NCBI GenBank assembly: GCA_947644305.1
Contig: CANRYS010000011.1
Span: 1 to 64,000 of the forward strand
From: an uncultured Roseburia sp.
Lineage (GTDB): Bacteria > Bacillota > Clostridia > Lachnospirales > Lachnospiraceae
Length of the DNA stretch: 64,000 nt
Reading direction: 5' to 3'
Of this stretch, positions 36,266 to 45,092 are shown piece after piece. Made by a program: the position numbers and the translations under genes. Each line of letters begins with the position of its first letter. The stretch's first letter is position 1. The notes below the pieces were generated by a model, which worked only from the letters and a program-made list of their open reading frames with translations, searched no databases and was not told the DNA's origin.

Positions 36266-37066
36266 TGTCACATCCAACTGGTTAAAGGGAATCACAATTC
36301 CTTCCTGATCAAAAGTTTCCTTGATCTTCTCCAACAGCTCCCAGCGAACATTCCAGTAGTCTTCTTTTTTCACCCAAACATGAATAACCATATCCACCGA
36401 ACTGCTCCCCAACTTTCCTACCACGATATCCACAGGTTCATCCCGAAGAATTTCCGACTGATTTTGAATAATAATATCAAGAACATGTTTCACCTTCTGG
36501 ATATTTTCGGAATAATCTACACCCACCTCAATATCAATACGACGCTTGTCCTGCCTGGTGACATTGATAATATCTGAATCCGCCAGCTTTCCATTGGGCA
36601 TAATAACCGTTTTATTGTCTACCATCTGCAGCTTGGTATAAATAATATCAATGCTGAGCACCGTACCTTCCATCCCTCCTACGATAATATAATCTCCCAC
36701 CATAAAGGGTTTCATAACAAGAATCAGCACTCCCCCAGCGAAGTTCGCCAGGCTTCCCTGCAGCGCCAGCCCCACAGCAAGTCCCGCGGAGCCCAGCAGA
36801 GCGATCACCGAACTGGTCTCCAACCCCAAAAACTGACAGATCAGGATCAGCAGTACAAAATAAAGTGCAAACTTAATAATAGAAAGAAGAAAAGCGGCAA
36901 CTCCATCCTCCATCCTGCTTCGCTCAAAAGATTTTTTCAGAAAGTTCAAAACGGCTTTTATGATCCGTTTCCCTATAAACCAGGCGACCAGAGAAATGAC
37001 AATATGAATGCCAAAATCAGCCGCCGCCGGAAGTTTACCCTTAAGAAATTCAAGTATTTGTTCCAT
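36245..37066 (-). CDS. mscS: Small-conductance mechanosensitive channel MscS
   Basis: A 273-residue MscS-family channel. Membrane helices occupy about residues 15-130. TM3 is the pore-lining helix with the Gly/Ala pattern LLGSAGLAVGLALQGSLANFAGGVLIL. The beta-domain (GDYIIVGGMEGTVLSIDIIYTKL, VIMPNGKLADSDIINV) and the C-terminal domain follow. The last codons (KKRCD plus TGA) lie within the tandem terminator repeat, so the repeat supplies this gene's stop. AAAAGGAGAC precedes the ATG. Confidence 0.95.
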   Translation of the reverse strand: MEQILEFLKGKLPAAADFGIHIVISLVAWFIGKRIIKAVLNFLKKSFERSRMEDGVAAFLLSIIKFALYFVLLILICQFLGLETSSVIALLGSAGLAVGLALQGSLANFAGGVLILVMKPFMVGDYIIVGGMEGTVLSIDIIYTKLQMVDNKTVIMPNGKLADSDIINVTRQDKRRIDIEVGVDYSENIQKVKHVLDIIIQNQSEILRDEPVDIVVGKLGSSSVDMVIHVWVKKEDYWNVRWELLEKIKETFDQEGIVIPFNQLDVTLKKRCD

Positions 37067-37171
37067 GTAAGTCTCCTTTTATAAGTTTTTATGATTTGTC
37101 TTATTTTGTTATAATTAGAATAACTCGTCCAATAAAACACCATTACGAATCAAAATCGCCCAGTACATATG

Positions 37172-38056
37172 TTATATATCTTCAGACATATATTGTTTCA
37201 CATCTTCCATACACAACGACCATTCATCTCTACACACAGTAGTCCCTATTTTTTCTAGTCTTGTATAACAATATATCATGTTCATTAGCTGAACACCATC
37301 GATAAGCTCAATGCCCGTTTCCTTTGCATATTCCCTTGCTGACTCAGAGTAACCACTTGTTGTTATAAAAATTAAATGTTCAGCCCCAACAAGTTGATTT
37401 GCTCCTACAAGTTTTTGAAGTAGAGGTCTTCCAACTTTACTTTTGTTGTAGCATTTACATTCTACAAGCCCCTCTTCTCCATTTTTATAATGCAAAATTA
37501 TATCATATCCACCATCATTTGAACTTGGAGTATTCTTTGCATCAACCCCCATTAATTGATATAATTTTGCACAATATTTTTCAAACTCATAAGGATTATC
37601 TTTAAATCTACCAATTACATCATTCAAATCCTCCATTTCTTTATCTCTTTTTTTCTCACTTAATATCCTCTTTTCTTTGTTTTCTTCGTATCTATTTTTT
37701 TCTATATTTGCATTATGCTTTCTTAAAATATTTACAAATTCCACCATCAACAAAGGATTCTTTATTACAATATGAAACTGATCTACGTATAAGTCACATC
37801 CTGGATAATTTATCTCATTATTACTTCGACGCTTATCTTTTGATCCATCCTTATTCGCGTAAGTCCAACAAGGAAAATTTAAAGTATAATAATTTTCCGT
37901 ATTCTTTGATCTATTTTTATGTATTTTAACTCTTTTAGGAAAATAATCAACTTTATATTGTCTTTTAAAATCAGATTTCAGATGAAAATAATAAATAAAT
38001 CTAAAAAGGAAAAATAATAATATCCCTAGGCAAATAATATAAATAATAACTTCCAT
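37172..38056 (-). CDS. Membrane-anchored Mrr-type restriction endonuclease
   Basis: A 294-residue protein with one N-terminal membrane helix (VIIYIICLGILLFFLFRFIYYF). A basic, Lys-rich middle region (to about 165) follows. The C-terminal Mrr_cat domain has YEFEKYCAKLYQLMG, the catalytic NDGGYDIILH (Asp) and GLVECKCYNKSKVG (Glu-x-Lys), then QLVGAEHLIFITTSGYS. This is the PD-(D/E)xK site of Mrr enzymes, which cut modified or foreign DNA. The ATG at 38056 has TAGGAGG upstream. Its AT-rich DNA and the HD-protein gene next door suggest a transferred defence-type unit. Confidence 0.85.
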   Translation of the reverse strand: MEVIIYIICLGILLFFLFRFIYYFHLKSDFKRQYKVDYFPKRVKIHKNRSKNTENYYTLNFPCWTYANKDGSKDKRRSNNEINYPGCDLYVDQFHIVIKNPLLMVEFVNILRKHNANIEKNRYEENKEKRILSEKKRDKEMEDLNDVIGRFKDNPYEFEKYCAKLYQLMGVDAKNTPSSNDGGYDIILHYKNGEEGLVECKCYNKSKVGRPLLQKLVGANQLVGAEHLIFITTSGYSESAREYAKETGIELIDGVQLMNMIYCYTRLEKIGTTVCRDEWSLCMEDVKQYMSEDI

Positions 38057-38223
38057 AATATAACCTCCTAGTAATGATGTAGCCACTCAAGACTACCTGG
38101 TTAATAAGTTTCTATAAATCAGATAACAGAAAAAGGGTTCTTCCTTCATCAGATGTTATCCATAATTATACCAATGAGGATACCAGTTGCTTTTTCCAGA
38201 AAGGCATAAGGGCTTCCAGACTC

Positions 38224-38433
38224 TCATTTCCATCCCTCTACTACATTTAAGAACAACTTCCTATATGGTTCATCTTTCTCAGCCAGTGCATCAAATGTTG
38301 TATTTCCAAACCATTCTGTAACTTCCTTTAAATTTTCTATAGCCTTGCATACACTTTCTCGCCTTGTATCCAAAAATCGCCCTTCCTCATCGAGATATCC
38401 CCGAATATACATAAGATTTGCCAATGCGAGCAT
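38224..38433 (-). CDS. Small protein, probably shortened by a frameshift
   Basis: A 69-residue helical protein (MLALANLMYIRGYLDEEGRF...EKDEPYRKLFLNVVEGWK) that I do not recognise. It starts immediately after the stop of the large HD gene (TAA then ATG), with AAGGAG 11 bases upstream, so it is coupled to it. At its end the DNA reads TGGAAATGA. If one A is removed the frame continues through WNESLEALMPFWKKQL to a TAA at 38168-38166, giving an 88-residue protein. The extension looks like real coding sequence, so the present copy is probably frameshifted or has a sequencing error. Confidence 0.65.
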   Translation of the reverse strand: MLALANLMYIRGYLDEEGRFLDTRRESVCKAIENLKEVTEWFGNTTFDALAEKDEPYRKLFLNVVEGWK

Positions 38434-41400
38434 TTATAGTTCCGCTCCTTCTTCAAAATACACATAAGAACATAGCATAACAGCCGCAAAATATAAAAAA
38501 CCACGGTCCTCTACTAATCGTTTATGAATCCAATACATACAAACAGCATACTCTGTCTTTGGAATCTGGGTGATTCCATTTAATAATATTTCCCCAATTC
38601 CCCTGTTCAGCCGGCTGGAACCACCTAAATCAAGATGAAAAGCATTTAATGGTTCGTCCGCAAATCCTTCTTTTTCATCCACCTGTTTTAAAGGAGCCTT
38701 AATATAATGTTCAATAAAAAAAGTTGTTATTTTACTTTTTTCCGCTGGTGTCCCCATCCTGCTAATACTACAGAACAAACTACAAAAGTCATAAAAATAA
38801 TGTGCTGAGATATCTTCCCTATGCTTTTGCAAAAAATCCTGGATTTGTGAAATTAAAACCAATACGTCATTTTCTTCTGCCAGCCTCCAATTCTGATTTG
38901 TACATTTATGCCGAATCTCTTTCATAACTCTGGAATCATACCCTGATAGAATTTTTTCATCATCTAATTTTCTCAGTGTTTCATCCAGGCACACTTGAAT
39001 ACTTCCCATATCTGGTTCTTTACGTTCTGAAAGAGATTTAATTTCAATCAGTTCCTTCAATTCATCATAGATTTCGCACGGCGCTATATCCTTGCACGCA
39101 TCAATAAAACGATGGAGCGCATCTTTTATTTCGTCTTTTCTTTCTAAATGTAAACTAATACAGAGTTCATGAACAATCTCACTTTTCACATTCATTTCGC
39201 CCTCTTCATCCCACTGCGAAATCGTTTTGAGCATTTTTTTGCAATCCTCCAACGGCATATAACATAAAGCCCGCTTCCCCAACTTTTCATTTGAGCGATA
39301 CATATGAGGGTTGTTATACACCCGCTGAATAATTGGCATAACAATCTGCCAATCCTCATCCGTCAATCGTTCAGCAACATCTGAGATAAAATCAAACTCA
39401 CCAAGATTAATATATTCGTTACATGTTTGAATATAATTATCATAAACAGGCAGCCAACGTAATACTATTGAAAGTTCTTCCTCATGCAACTCTTTTATCA
39501 TACTCTCAATCCACTCAATCGCATACCTCCATGTACATTTACATTCATTATTTATAATAAATTGAATAACTTCTGAAAATCCCTGTGGATACTGCACTTT
39601 CATTGTTTCAATTAATTTCTTTCTCTCATCCTCCTCAATGCATTTATTGTCCATGCCTTGTATACAAGTAATAATAGCTTTTGGCAAATCAGTAGGATAT
39701 CCACAGTATTTTCCATATTTATCACGATACATTGAATTACTGTACAACCAAAGAGTATAATTACGCACAGACTCCAAATATTCTCCCAGATTCCACATCC
39801 GTACCCCTTCTACACAACGTAGGGAGATCAAACGAAGCGACTCCATCCGTTTATTAGCAGCTTTTCCAGGTTTCGATCGTATTTCTGCCAATAAGCTTTC
39901 TATCTTCGCTTCTCTTGCCTGCCAGTATGCAGGAAATGCCGGCTCCTCTGCTGCACGCTGATAACGGTATATTCCTGCATATTCAAATTTCGTATCAATC
40001 CCTTTTATTTCAATATCGTTCCATTGAATCACTGGTCTTGTCATATTTTGAAACCCCTGTATGGCACTAAATTGGTCCTTATTTAACTCTCCATCCCGAA
40101 TCAATTCTGGAATTATTTGTGCTACCATCTTCCAATCTGCACGATAAAAATATGTCCATGCCTTTGCAAGACTTGGTATATCAGCCTGGTTCAAAATTTC
40201 ATCTGTCACGCAATGATTCCTATACAAAATATCATATTGAAAACTAAGCTGTCTTTCTAAATCTAACATTTTCTTCGATAAGGCATCTATTCTAATATGT
40301 TCCCTCATATAATGAGACACTCTTCTCCAAGAGTCTCCCTCTCCATCCCAAAACCAAAACAAACCAATGATTGTACAACACAAAAGCTCTGTTGCCATAT
40401 CTTCCTTAAGCAAACTATAGTCCGTCTCACATAAAAACTTCTCATAATTTAAAATATATTCCTCTGAGATTCTCAGCATTAAAAAGCAAAATAGTACATC
40501 CAACAATTTACTATATGTACAATCTCTTTGTATTTTATTTGATACTCTATCATTATAATCAAAATCAAAAGAATTTGGATAATCTATTCTGGCACTCGAA
40601 TAATCAAGATCCCCTTTTTGATACACAAGCATATATGCAAAAATCCAATATATGTGTTCCAGTAAAACAACCTCTTTTACCTCTTTTTTAACTTCATTTA
40701 ATGCCAATGCACAAATATGGCGAAGCTTACCAATTCTCCCATTTACGTAAGCATCTTCCGCCATATTTTTCATATAATTCAGCTTAAGCGATATCTCATC
40801 TTTTCCAAAAATCACCCGTTCTTCCGGGTGTAAAAGTGCACAAGGTTCCATAAAATATAAAATGGATGATAAATTTATACATTCAAGCCCAATAGCATCC
40901 AGTCTTTGGCGAAGCTGCTGGTCACCATCATCTTTATTAAGTGCTTCTTTCATAAACGTAGACATCAGCTGAGGTACTAAATCATTCCTCAATTCAGGAA
41001 TTTGTTTATATATTTCCAATTCATCAGATATCATATCTTTGTATATAGGCAATCCATCATTCGGCTGAAAATTAATATGAATAATTTGAGCACCTAATTC
41101 CACAAGTTTTCCATTATATAATTTAACCAAACGGTAATGATTTCTAAGTGCACGATAAATCATTTCATTGTCTGGAATTTCCGATCTAAAAGTCCGAAAA
41201 ACTACCGTCACTTCTTGTTTTTCAACACCAATAACTTCTTTTGTTAATGCATGGCGAATCCAATGAGCCATATTTTCTACCGTGCCATGATGATGTTTAA
41301 TTAGTACAATCGTATCACAACGATTAGCATCCTCGTCCAGCAAGTCACAAACCGCTATGATCGCATTCAAAGCTGCAATTCTATTTTCAGTAAGATTAAG

Positions 41401-42027
41401 TTTTCGAATCTCATGCTGGCAAGAAACAAATCCCTGCTGCCATGGCCATTTGTCATGAGAGCTTGCCATTCCAATAATTACATTTAAGTGGATTTCTAAT
41501 TCCACGTCTTTTTTTATATACTCATTTAATATGTATTTCACTAACCCATCAATACGAATAACATGGGTCCGTCTTACCCAATTAGCTATATCAGAAGAAC
41601 CCTTTATATATTTTGAACGTTCTTTTGCGGGTATATATTTTGCATCTTGTGATAACATCCCTATGTCATGAATGAGCAGTGCTAACAGTAAGTATGCTGC
41701 TTCCTGACTACTGATTCTTTTTATCCATCCATCGCTTTCTGCCCATTCTGACGCACGTTTTATAATACTGCATATATGTGGCATAGCATGATTAGTAAAT
41801 TCCGCCATATGGCAATTATCCGCCAGACGATCTATACTATGTATAATTTCCAACAATATATTTGCGAAATTATCAAAAGGTGGTCTAACCAGGGCCTTCT
41901 TTGTAATTTCACTCTCAAAAACAAAACTAATGGATTGGTCTAACTCTGTATCAAAATCTGGAATTTGTTTCACAACATTCACCTCTAACTTATCTTCATT
42001 TTGCCTTCCAGTTTCTTCTCCTTGCAC
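38434..42027 (-). CDS. Large HD-domain protein of unknown function
   Basis: A 1197-residue cytoplasmic protein. Residues about 50-290 form an HD-superfamily metal phosphohydrolase domain: H80 and H84 (EFTNHAMPH), the HD pair at 120-121 (ALLIHDIGML), ASSHDKW at 188-194 and CDLLDEDANRCD at 227-238. The remaining 900 residues are predicted mostly helical, with no motif I recognise, perhaps a repeat scaffold. The GTG at 42027 has AGGGAG 7 bases upstream. It follows rlmH by 47 bases and is itself followed by the small protein gene and the Mrr-type nuclease. HD enzymes of this sort occur in prokaryotic conflict systems, but no known system was identified. Confidence 0.75.
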   Translation of the reverse strand: MQGEETGRQNEDKLEVNVVKQIPDFDTELDQSISFVFESEITKKALVRPPFDNFANILLEIIHSIDRLADNCHMAEFTNHAMPHICSIIKRASEWAESDGWIKRISSQEAAYLLLALLIHDIGMLSQDAKYIPAKERSKYIKGSSDIANWVRRTHVIRIDGLVKYILNEYIKKDVELEIHLNVIIGMASSHDKWPWQQGFVSCQHEIRKLNLTENRIAALNAIIAVCDLLDEDANRCDTIVLIKHHHGTVENMAHWIRHALTKEVIGVEKQEVTVVFRTFRSEIPDNEMIYRALRNHYRLVKLYNGKLVELGAQIIHINFQPNDGLPIYKDMISDELEIYKQIPELRNDLVPQLMSTFMKEALNKDDGDQQLRQRLDAIGLECINLSSILYFMEPCALLHPEERVIFGKDEISLKLNYMKNMAEDAYVNGRIGKLRHICALALNEVKKEVKEVVLLEHIYWIFAYMLVYQKGDLDYSSARIDYPNSFDFDYNDRVSNKIQRDCTYSKLLDVLFCFLMLRISEEYILNYEKFLCETDYSLLKEDMATELLCCTIIGLFWFWDGEGDSWRRVSHYMREHIRIDALSKKMLDLERQLSFQYDILYRNHCVTDEILNQADIPSLAKAWTYFYRADWKMVAQIIPELIRDGELNKDQFSAIQGFQNMTRPVIQWNDIEIKGIDTKFEYAGIYRYQRAAEEPAFPAYWQAREAKIESLLAEIRSKPGKAANKRMESLRLISLRCVEGVRMWNLGEYLESVRNYTLWLYSNSMYRDKYGKYCGYPTDLPKAIITCIQGMDNKCIEEDERKKLIETMKVQYPQGFSEVIQFIINNECKCTWRYAIEWIESMIKELHEEELSIVLRWLPVYDNYIQTCNEYINLGEFDFISDVAERLTDEDWQIVMPIIQRVYNNPHMYRSNEKLGKRALCYMPLEDCKKMLKTISQWDEEGEMNVKSEIVHELCISLHLERKDEIKDALHRFIDACKDIAPCEIYDELKELIEIKSLSERKEPDMGSIQVCLDETLRKLDDEKILSGYDSRVMKEIRHKCTNQNWRLAEENDVLVLISQIQDFLQKHREDISAHYFYDFCSLFCSISRMGTPAEKSKITTFFIEHYIKAPLKQVDEKEGFADEPLNAFHLDLGGSSRLNRGIGEILLNGITQIPKTEYAVCMYWIHKRLVEDRGFLYFAAVMLCSYVYFEEGAEL

Positions 42028-42074
42028 ATACCGGCTCCCTGCATGGAGCTTTTTATATAGACTTAAAGCCTCCC

Positions 42075-42554
42075 TTACTTATGATACGGCTCATTTCTCA
42101 ATATCCGGTAACCACGATAAATCTGTTCCAAAAGGATCACCCGCATCAACTGATGGGGAAAAGTCATCTTGGAAAAACTGATGGCCTCGTCCGCGCGTTC
42201 CAATACCTGCTCACCCAGACCGAGGGAGCCGCCGATCACAAATACCACGCTTCCCCTTCCCAGCATGCCAAAGCGGTCAAGTTTTTGAGAAAATGTCACG
42301 GAATCGTACATTTTTCCGTCGATAGCCAGAGCGATCACATAATCCTCCTGCCGGATCAACTTTAACAGACGTTCCCCCTCTTTATCTCGGATCTGGAGCT
42401 CCTCTCTTTCTGAGGCATTATCGGGCGTCTTTTCATCGGCAACCTCGGCGATCTCCAATTTTATGTAACGGGACAGTCTCTTGCTGTACTCACCAAGAGC
42501 CTCCCGCATAAACTTTTCTTTTATCTTTCCGACACATAGAATCCGGATCTTCAC
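42075..42554 (-). CDS. rlmH: 23S rRNA (pseudouridine1915-N3) methyltransferase
   Basis: SPOUT-class methyltransferase that modifies pseudouridine 1915 in helix 69 of 23S rRNA. 159 residues, normal. It begins with the canonical MKIRILCVGKIKEKF, and has FVIGGSLGLGEQVLERAD (the SAM knot), SFSKMTFPHQLMRVILLEQIYRGYRILRNEPYHK-type end, with the conserved NEPYHK tail. Its ATG overlaps the upstream phosphatase stop (ATGA). Confidence 0.97.
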   Translation of the reverse strand: MKIRILCVGKIKEKFMREALGEYSKRLSRYIKLEIAEVADEKTPDNASEREELQIRDKEGERLLKLIRQEDYVIALAIDGKMYDSVTFSQKLDRFGMLGRGSVVFVIGGSLGLGEQVLERADEAISFSKMTFPHQLMRVILLEQIYRGYRILRNEPYHK

Positions 42555-43153
42555 TTCTTATCCTCCCGGTCTGCTGATTTTTTTGATGGTTTCTTATACT
42601 GGAAGGGACGCTTATAATCTGGTATCTCATACAAATATAAAATGCCATTTTTCACACGCCTGACTTCCTTTCCCATGAACCCCAGGCGAAATAGTTCATA
42701 GATAAAATTAAAAATAAGAAATCCGTGGGATACGATCAGCACATTGTCTTTTGACCAGTCAATCTGACGGAAAAAACGGCGGACTCTCCTTCTGGTCCCC
42801 TTAATGTCCTCCGGCTGGCTTTTAGATTTAAAAAACCAGGCGAGCCTTCCGCAAAAATGCCAGACTGGGAAGGGAAGCCTAAATTGTTCCGTATGAATAA
42901 ATGGCGCATTGTCCACCTCCCGAAGAAGCTTGTCTATATAAATGTTTCCACTGTAGACTTCTTTGGCAGTTTCTACGGCACGTTCCAGATCGCTACAGTA
43001 GCAGACATCCCAGTTGATGCCGGACATATTTACTTTCTTTTTTAAAATTCTCGCATGCTCATATTTTTCAGACCACTCCCTAAATTCCTCAGATGTCATC
43101 ATCATCTTATGGGGACAGTCCACTTTAAAATGTCGTACTAGTCCTATTTTCAT
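42551..43153 (-). CDS. Histidine phosphatase family protein
   Basis: A 200-residue phosphoglycerate-mutase-like phosphatase. The phospho-His motif is LVRHFKVD (RHG variant with F for G) near the start, and the second catalytic His lies in VLIVSHGFLI. ICYCSDLERAVETAKEVY-type sequence carries the phosphate-binding Arg. The C-terminal 25 residues are Lys-rich. Substrate unknown. Coupled to rlmH by a four-base overlap. Confidence 0.85.
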   Translation of the reverse strand: MKIGLVRHFKVDCPHKMMMTSEEFREWSEKYEHARILKKKVNMSGINWDVCYCSDLERAVETAKEVYSGNIYIDKLLREVDNAPFIHTEQFRLPFPVWHFCGRLAWFFKSKSQPEDIKGTRRRVRRFFRQIDWSKDNVLIVSHGFLIFNFIYELFRLGFMGKEVRRVKNGILYLYEIPDYKRPFQYKKPSKKSADREDKK

Positions 43154-43283
43154 TTGTACGCCTCCAAAATTTCAATTCATAGTACTAGTATAACAATAAC
43201 AAGGATTACAATGCAATAACATTTTTCAGAATTTTATGTAATAAATTGTATTTTGACACAAAAATGACACACTTTATTTGTAG

Positions 43284-43384
43284 TATAATAATCGGAAAGT
43301 ATAAACTTTCTACTCCCACCCTATTATACGCTTAGGTACCCTCGGGGTACCACAGAAAACACCTCCTCCCAGAGGTGTTTTTTG
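43284..43384 (+). ncRNA. Possible small RNA ending in a terminator
   Basis: TATAAT at 43284-43289 is followed by three hairpins: GAAAGT/ACTTTC (43295-43310), GGTACCC/GGGTACC (43335-43351) and the strong terminator stem (43356-43365 with 43372-43381) plus a T run. This would be a plus-strand transcript of about 88 nt, with no gene on that strand nearby. The -35 is weak (TTGACA is 25 bases upstream, ATGACA only 14). The last hairpin may simply terminate the mazF transcript from the other side. Confidence 0.35.
43356..43384. terminator. Terminator downstream of mazF
   Basis: A 10-bp stem (43356-43365 with 43372-43381) with loop CTCCCA. The plus side has a run of six T; the minus side TTTTCTG. 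It can end the leftward alr-mazF transcript and any plus-strand transcript. Confidence 0.75.
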
Positions 43385-43455
43385 TTTGCGCGAAAGGCAC
43401 AAGCCATGGCGCCGCCCGCGAACGAGAGAAACTGGCAAAGCGTGTTTCTCACCGT
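43385..43455. repeat. Dispersed GC-rich repeat, copy 1
   Basis: GTTTGCGCGAAAGGCA, then 27 extra bases, then GAGAAACTGGCAAAGCGTGT TTCTCA. The outer parts recur inverted at 61636-61680, also directly next to a terminator. The second part can fold (GAGAAAC with GTTTCTC). No coding capacity recognised. Confidence 0.5.
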
Positions 43456-43482
43456 TGGCAAAGAACTCCCTGCTCCTGTTGA

Positions 43483-43839
43483 TCAATCATCATATGTATC
43501 AAGTGCAAGACTGATCTCCAGCGCCCGGTTGATTGTCTTTAATACAGTCTCATCCAGATGGCATACCTTCTCTTTTAATCTGGATTTATCAATCGTACGA
43601 ATTTGTTCCAACAGAATGACCGAATCCTTTACAATCCCGTAGCTTTCTGAATCCAAAGCAATGTGCGTCGGCAGTTTTGCCTTATTCATTTTGGAAGTGA
43701 TTGCCGCACAGATTACTGTCGGACTATATCGGTTTCCCATATCATTCTGTATGATCAAGACCGGTCGCACGCCACCCTGTTCGGAGCCTACAACCGGTCT
43801 TAAATCTGCATAATAAATATCGCCTCTTTTTACTACCAT
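43483..43839 (-). CDS. mazF: MazF/PemK-type endoribonuclease toxin
   Basis: A 118-residue MazF/NdoA relative, which cuts single-stranded mRNA at short sites. [30 protein letters not shown] is the hallmark beginning, followed by [21 protein letters not shown] and [13 protein letters not shown]. Normal length. In Firmicutes such a gene normally follows alr and a small antitoxin; here the 84 bases between alr and mazF hold no antitoxin frame. Confidence 0.93.
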   Translation of the reverse strand: MVVKRGDIYYADLRPVVGSEQGGVRPVLIIQNDMGNRYSPTVICAAITSKMNKAKLPTHIALDSESYGIVKDSVILLEQIRTIDKSRLKEKVCHLDETVLKTINRALEISLALDTYDD

Positions 43840-43923
43840 CGGTATTACTCCCTAACATTGATATATTTTACTTATGTAGCCTATTATTACCAATATACGG
43901 AAGTTTATACGAATCGTACTCAA

Positions 43924-45066
43924 TTAATTTATATATTTTCTTGGAACCCGTGCTGAAATTCCACACACATATTCATAATTAAAAGAATGTGACAACGCTG
44001 CCACTTCTTCCACGGATATTCCATGATTCCCGTCTGTTCCGATCAAGGTCACGATATCTCCCTCGGATACACCATCTATCTCCGTAACATCCACCATAAA
44101 CTGATCCATACAGATCTTTCCTATGATCGGCGCATATTGTCCCCGTATCAGCACTTGTCCCTTCCCGGACAGATCTCGTTTTACGCCATCGGCATACCCC
44201 ACCGGAATCGTAGCCACCATGGTCTCCCGGCTGGCAGTGAAAGTTCCCCCATAACCAACACTGGTTCCAGGATGAATGCGTTTCACAAAGGATACCTGGG
44301 ATTTCCATTGAAGGGCTGGGATGAAATGCAAAATATCTCTAGGCACCTTCTCCGAAGGATACAGTCCATAGGTAGTGATCCCGGAACGTACCATATCCAA
44401 CTGAGATTCTGGAAATTGAATGATGGAAGCACTGTTGGCTGCATGCTTGATCGGAATATGAACCCCTCGGTTTTCCAGTTCCCGTATAAAGATCATATAT
44501 TTTTCAAAGGGCTCTCTTGCTGCCTCCGAAGTCTCCTCATCGGCACGGGCAAAATGGGTAAATGCCCCTTCAATCGCGATGCCAGGCAATTCACTGATCG
44601 CCCGAATGACATCAATATTATCTTTGACTGGCTTAAATCCGATCCGGCTCATTCCTGTATCGATTTTAATATGGATCTTCGCTGTTTTCCCTATTTTTAC
44701 TGCGGTATCGCTCATTTGTTTTGCCATGGAATAGCTGTAGACAGTCTGAGAAATATCCTCGTGAATAATATCTTCAAACCAGTCCTTTCCAGTATACCCA
44801 AGGATCAAAAGCATCTTTTTTACACCATTTACCCGGAGTTTGAGCGCCTCTTCTGGAATGGCTACCCCATAGGCATCCACCAGGTCATCTAACGCCTCTG
44901 CCACTGCGATATCCCCATGGCCATAGGCATTTGCTTTGATGACAGCCATGATCTTCACACCTTCGCTAACCCGTTTTCTCTCCACAGCTATATTGTGGCG
45001 GATCGCCCCCAGATCGATCTGCGCATAGGTTCTGTCATATCGTTTCTTCTCTTTTTCAAGTTTCAT
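43924..45066 (-). CDS. alr: Alanine racemase
   Basis: PLP enzyme that makes D-alanine for peptidoglycan. PLP Lys lies in MAVIKANAYGHGDI near residue 44, the second catalytic Tyr in GTSVGYGGTFTASRE, and KICMDQFMVDVT is the conserved C-terminal motif. IKIDTGMSRIGF is also typical. 380 residues, normal. 26 bases separate it from nnr. Confidence 0.97.
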   Translation of the reverse strand: MKLEKEKKRYDRTYAQIDLGAIRHNIAVERKRVSEGVKIMAVIKANAYGHGDIAVAEALDDLVDAYGVAIPEEALKLRVNGVKKMLLILGYTGKDWFEDIIHEDISQTVYSYSMAKQMSDTAVKIGKTAKIHIKIDTGMSRIGFKPVKDNIDVIRAISELPGIAIEGAFTHFARADEETSEAAREPFEKYMIFIRELENRGVHIPIKHAANSASIIQFPESQLDMVRSGITTYGLYPSEKVPRDILHFIPALQWKSQVSFVKRIHPGTSVGYGGTFTASRETMVATIPVGYADGVKRDLSGKGQVLIRGQYAPIIGKICMDQFMVDVTEIDGVSEGDIVTLIGTDGNHGISVEEVAALSHSFNYEYVCGISARVPRKYIN

Positions 45067-45092
45067 GATAAAAACCTTTCTACCTTCTATTA

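Noticed and set aside
43284-43384. T-box or other known riboswitch upstream of a gene
   Set aside because: No plus-strand gene follows, and no conserved T-box core was found.
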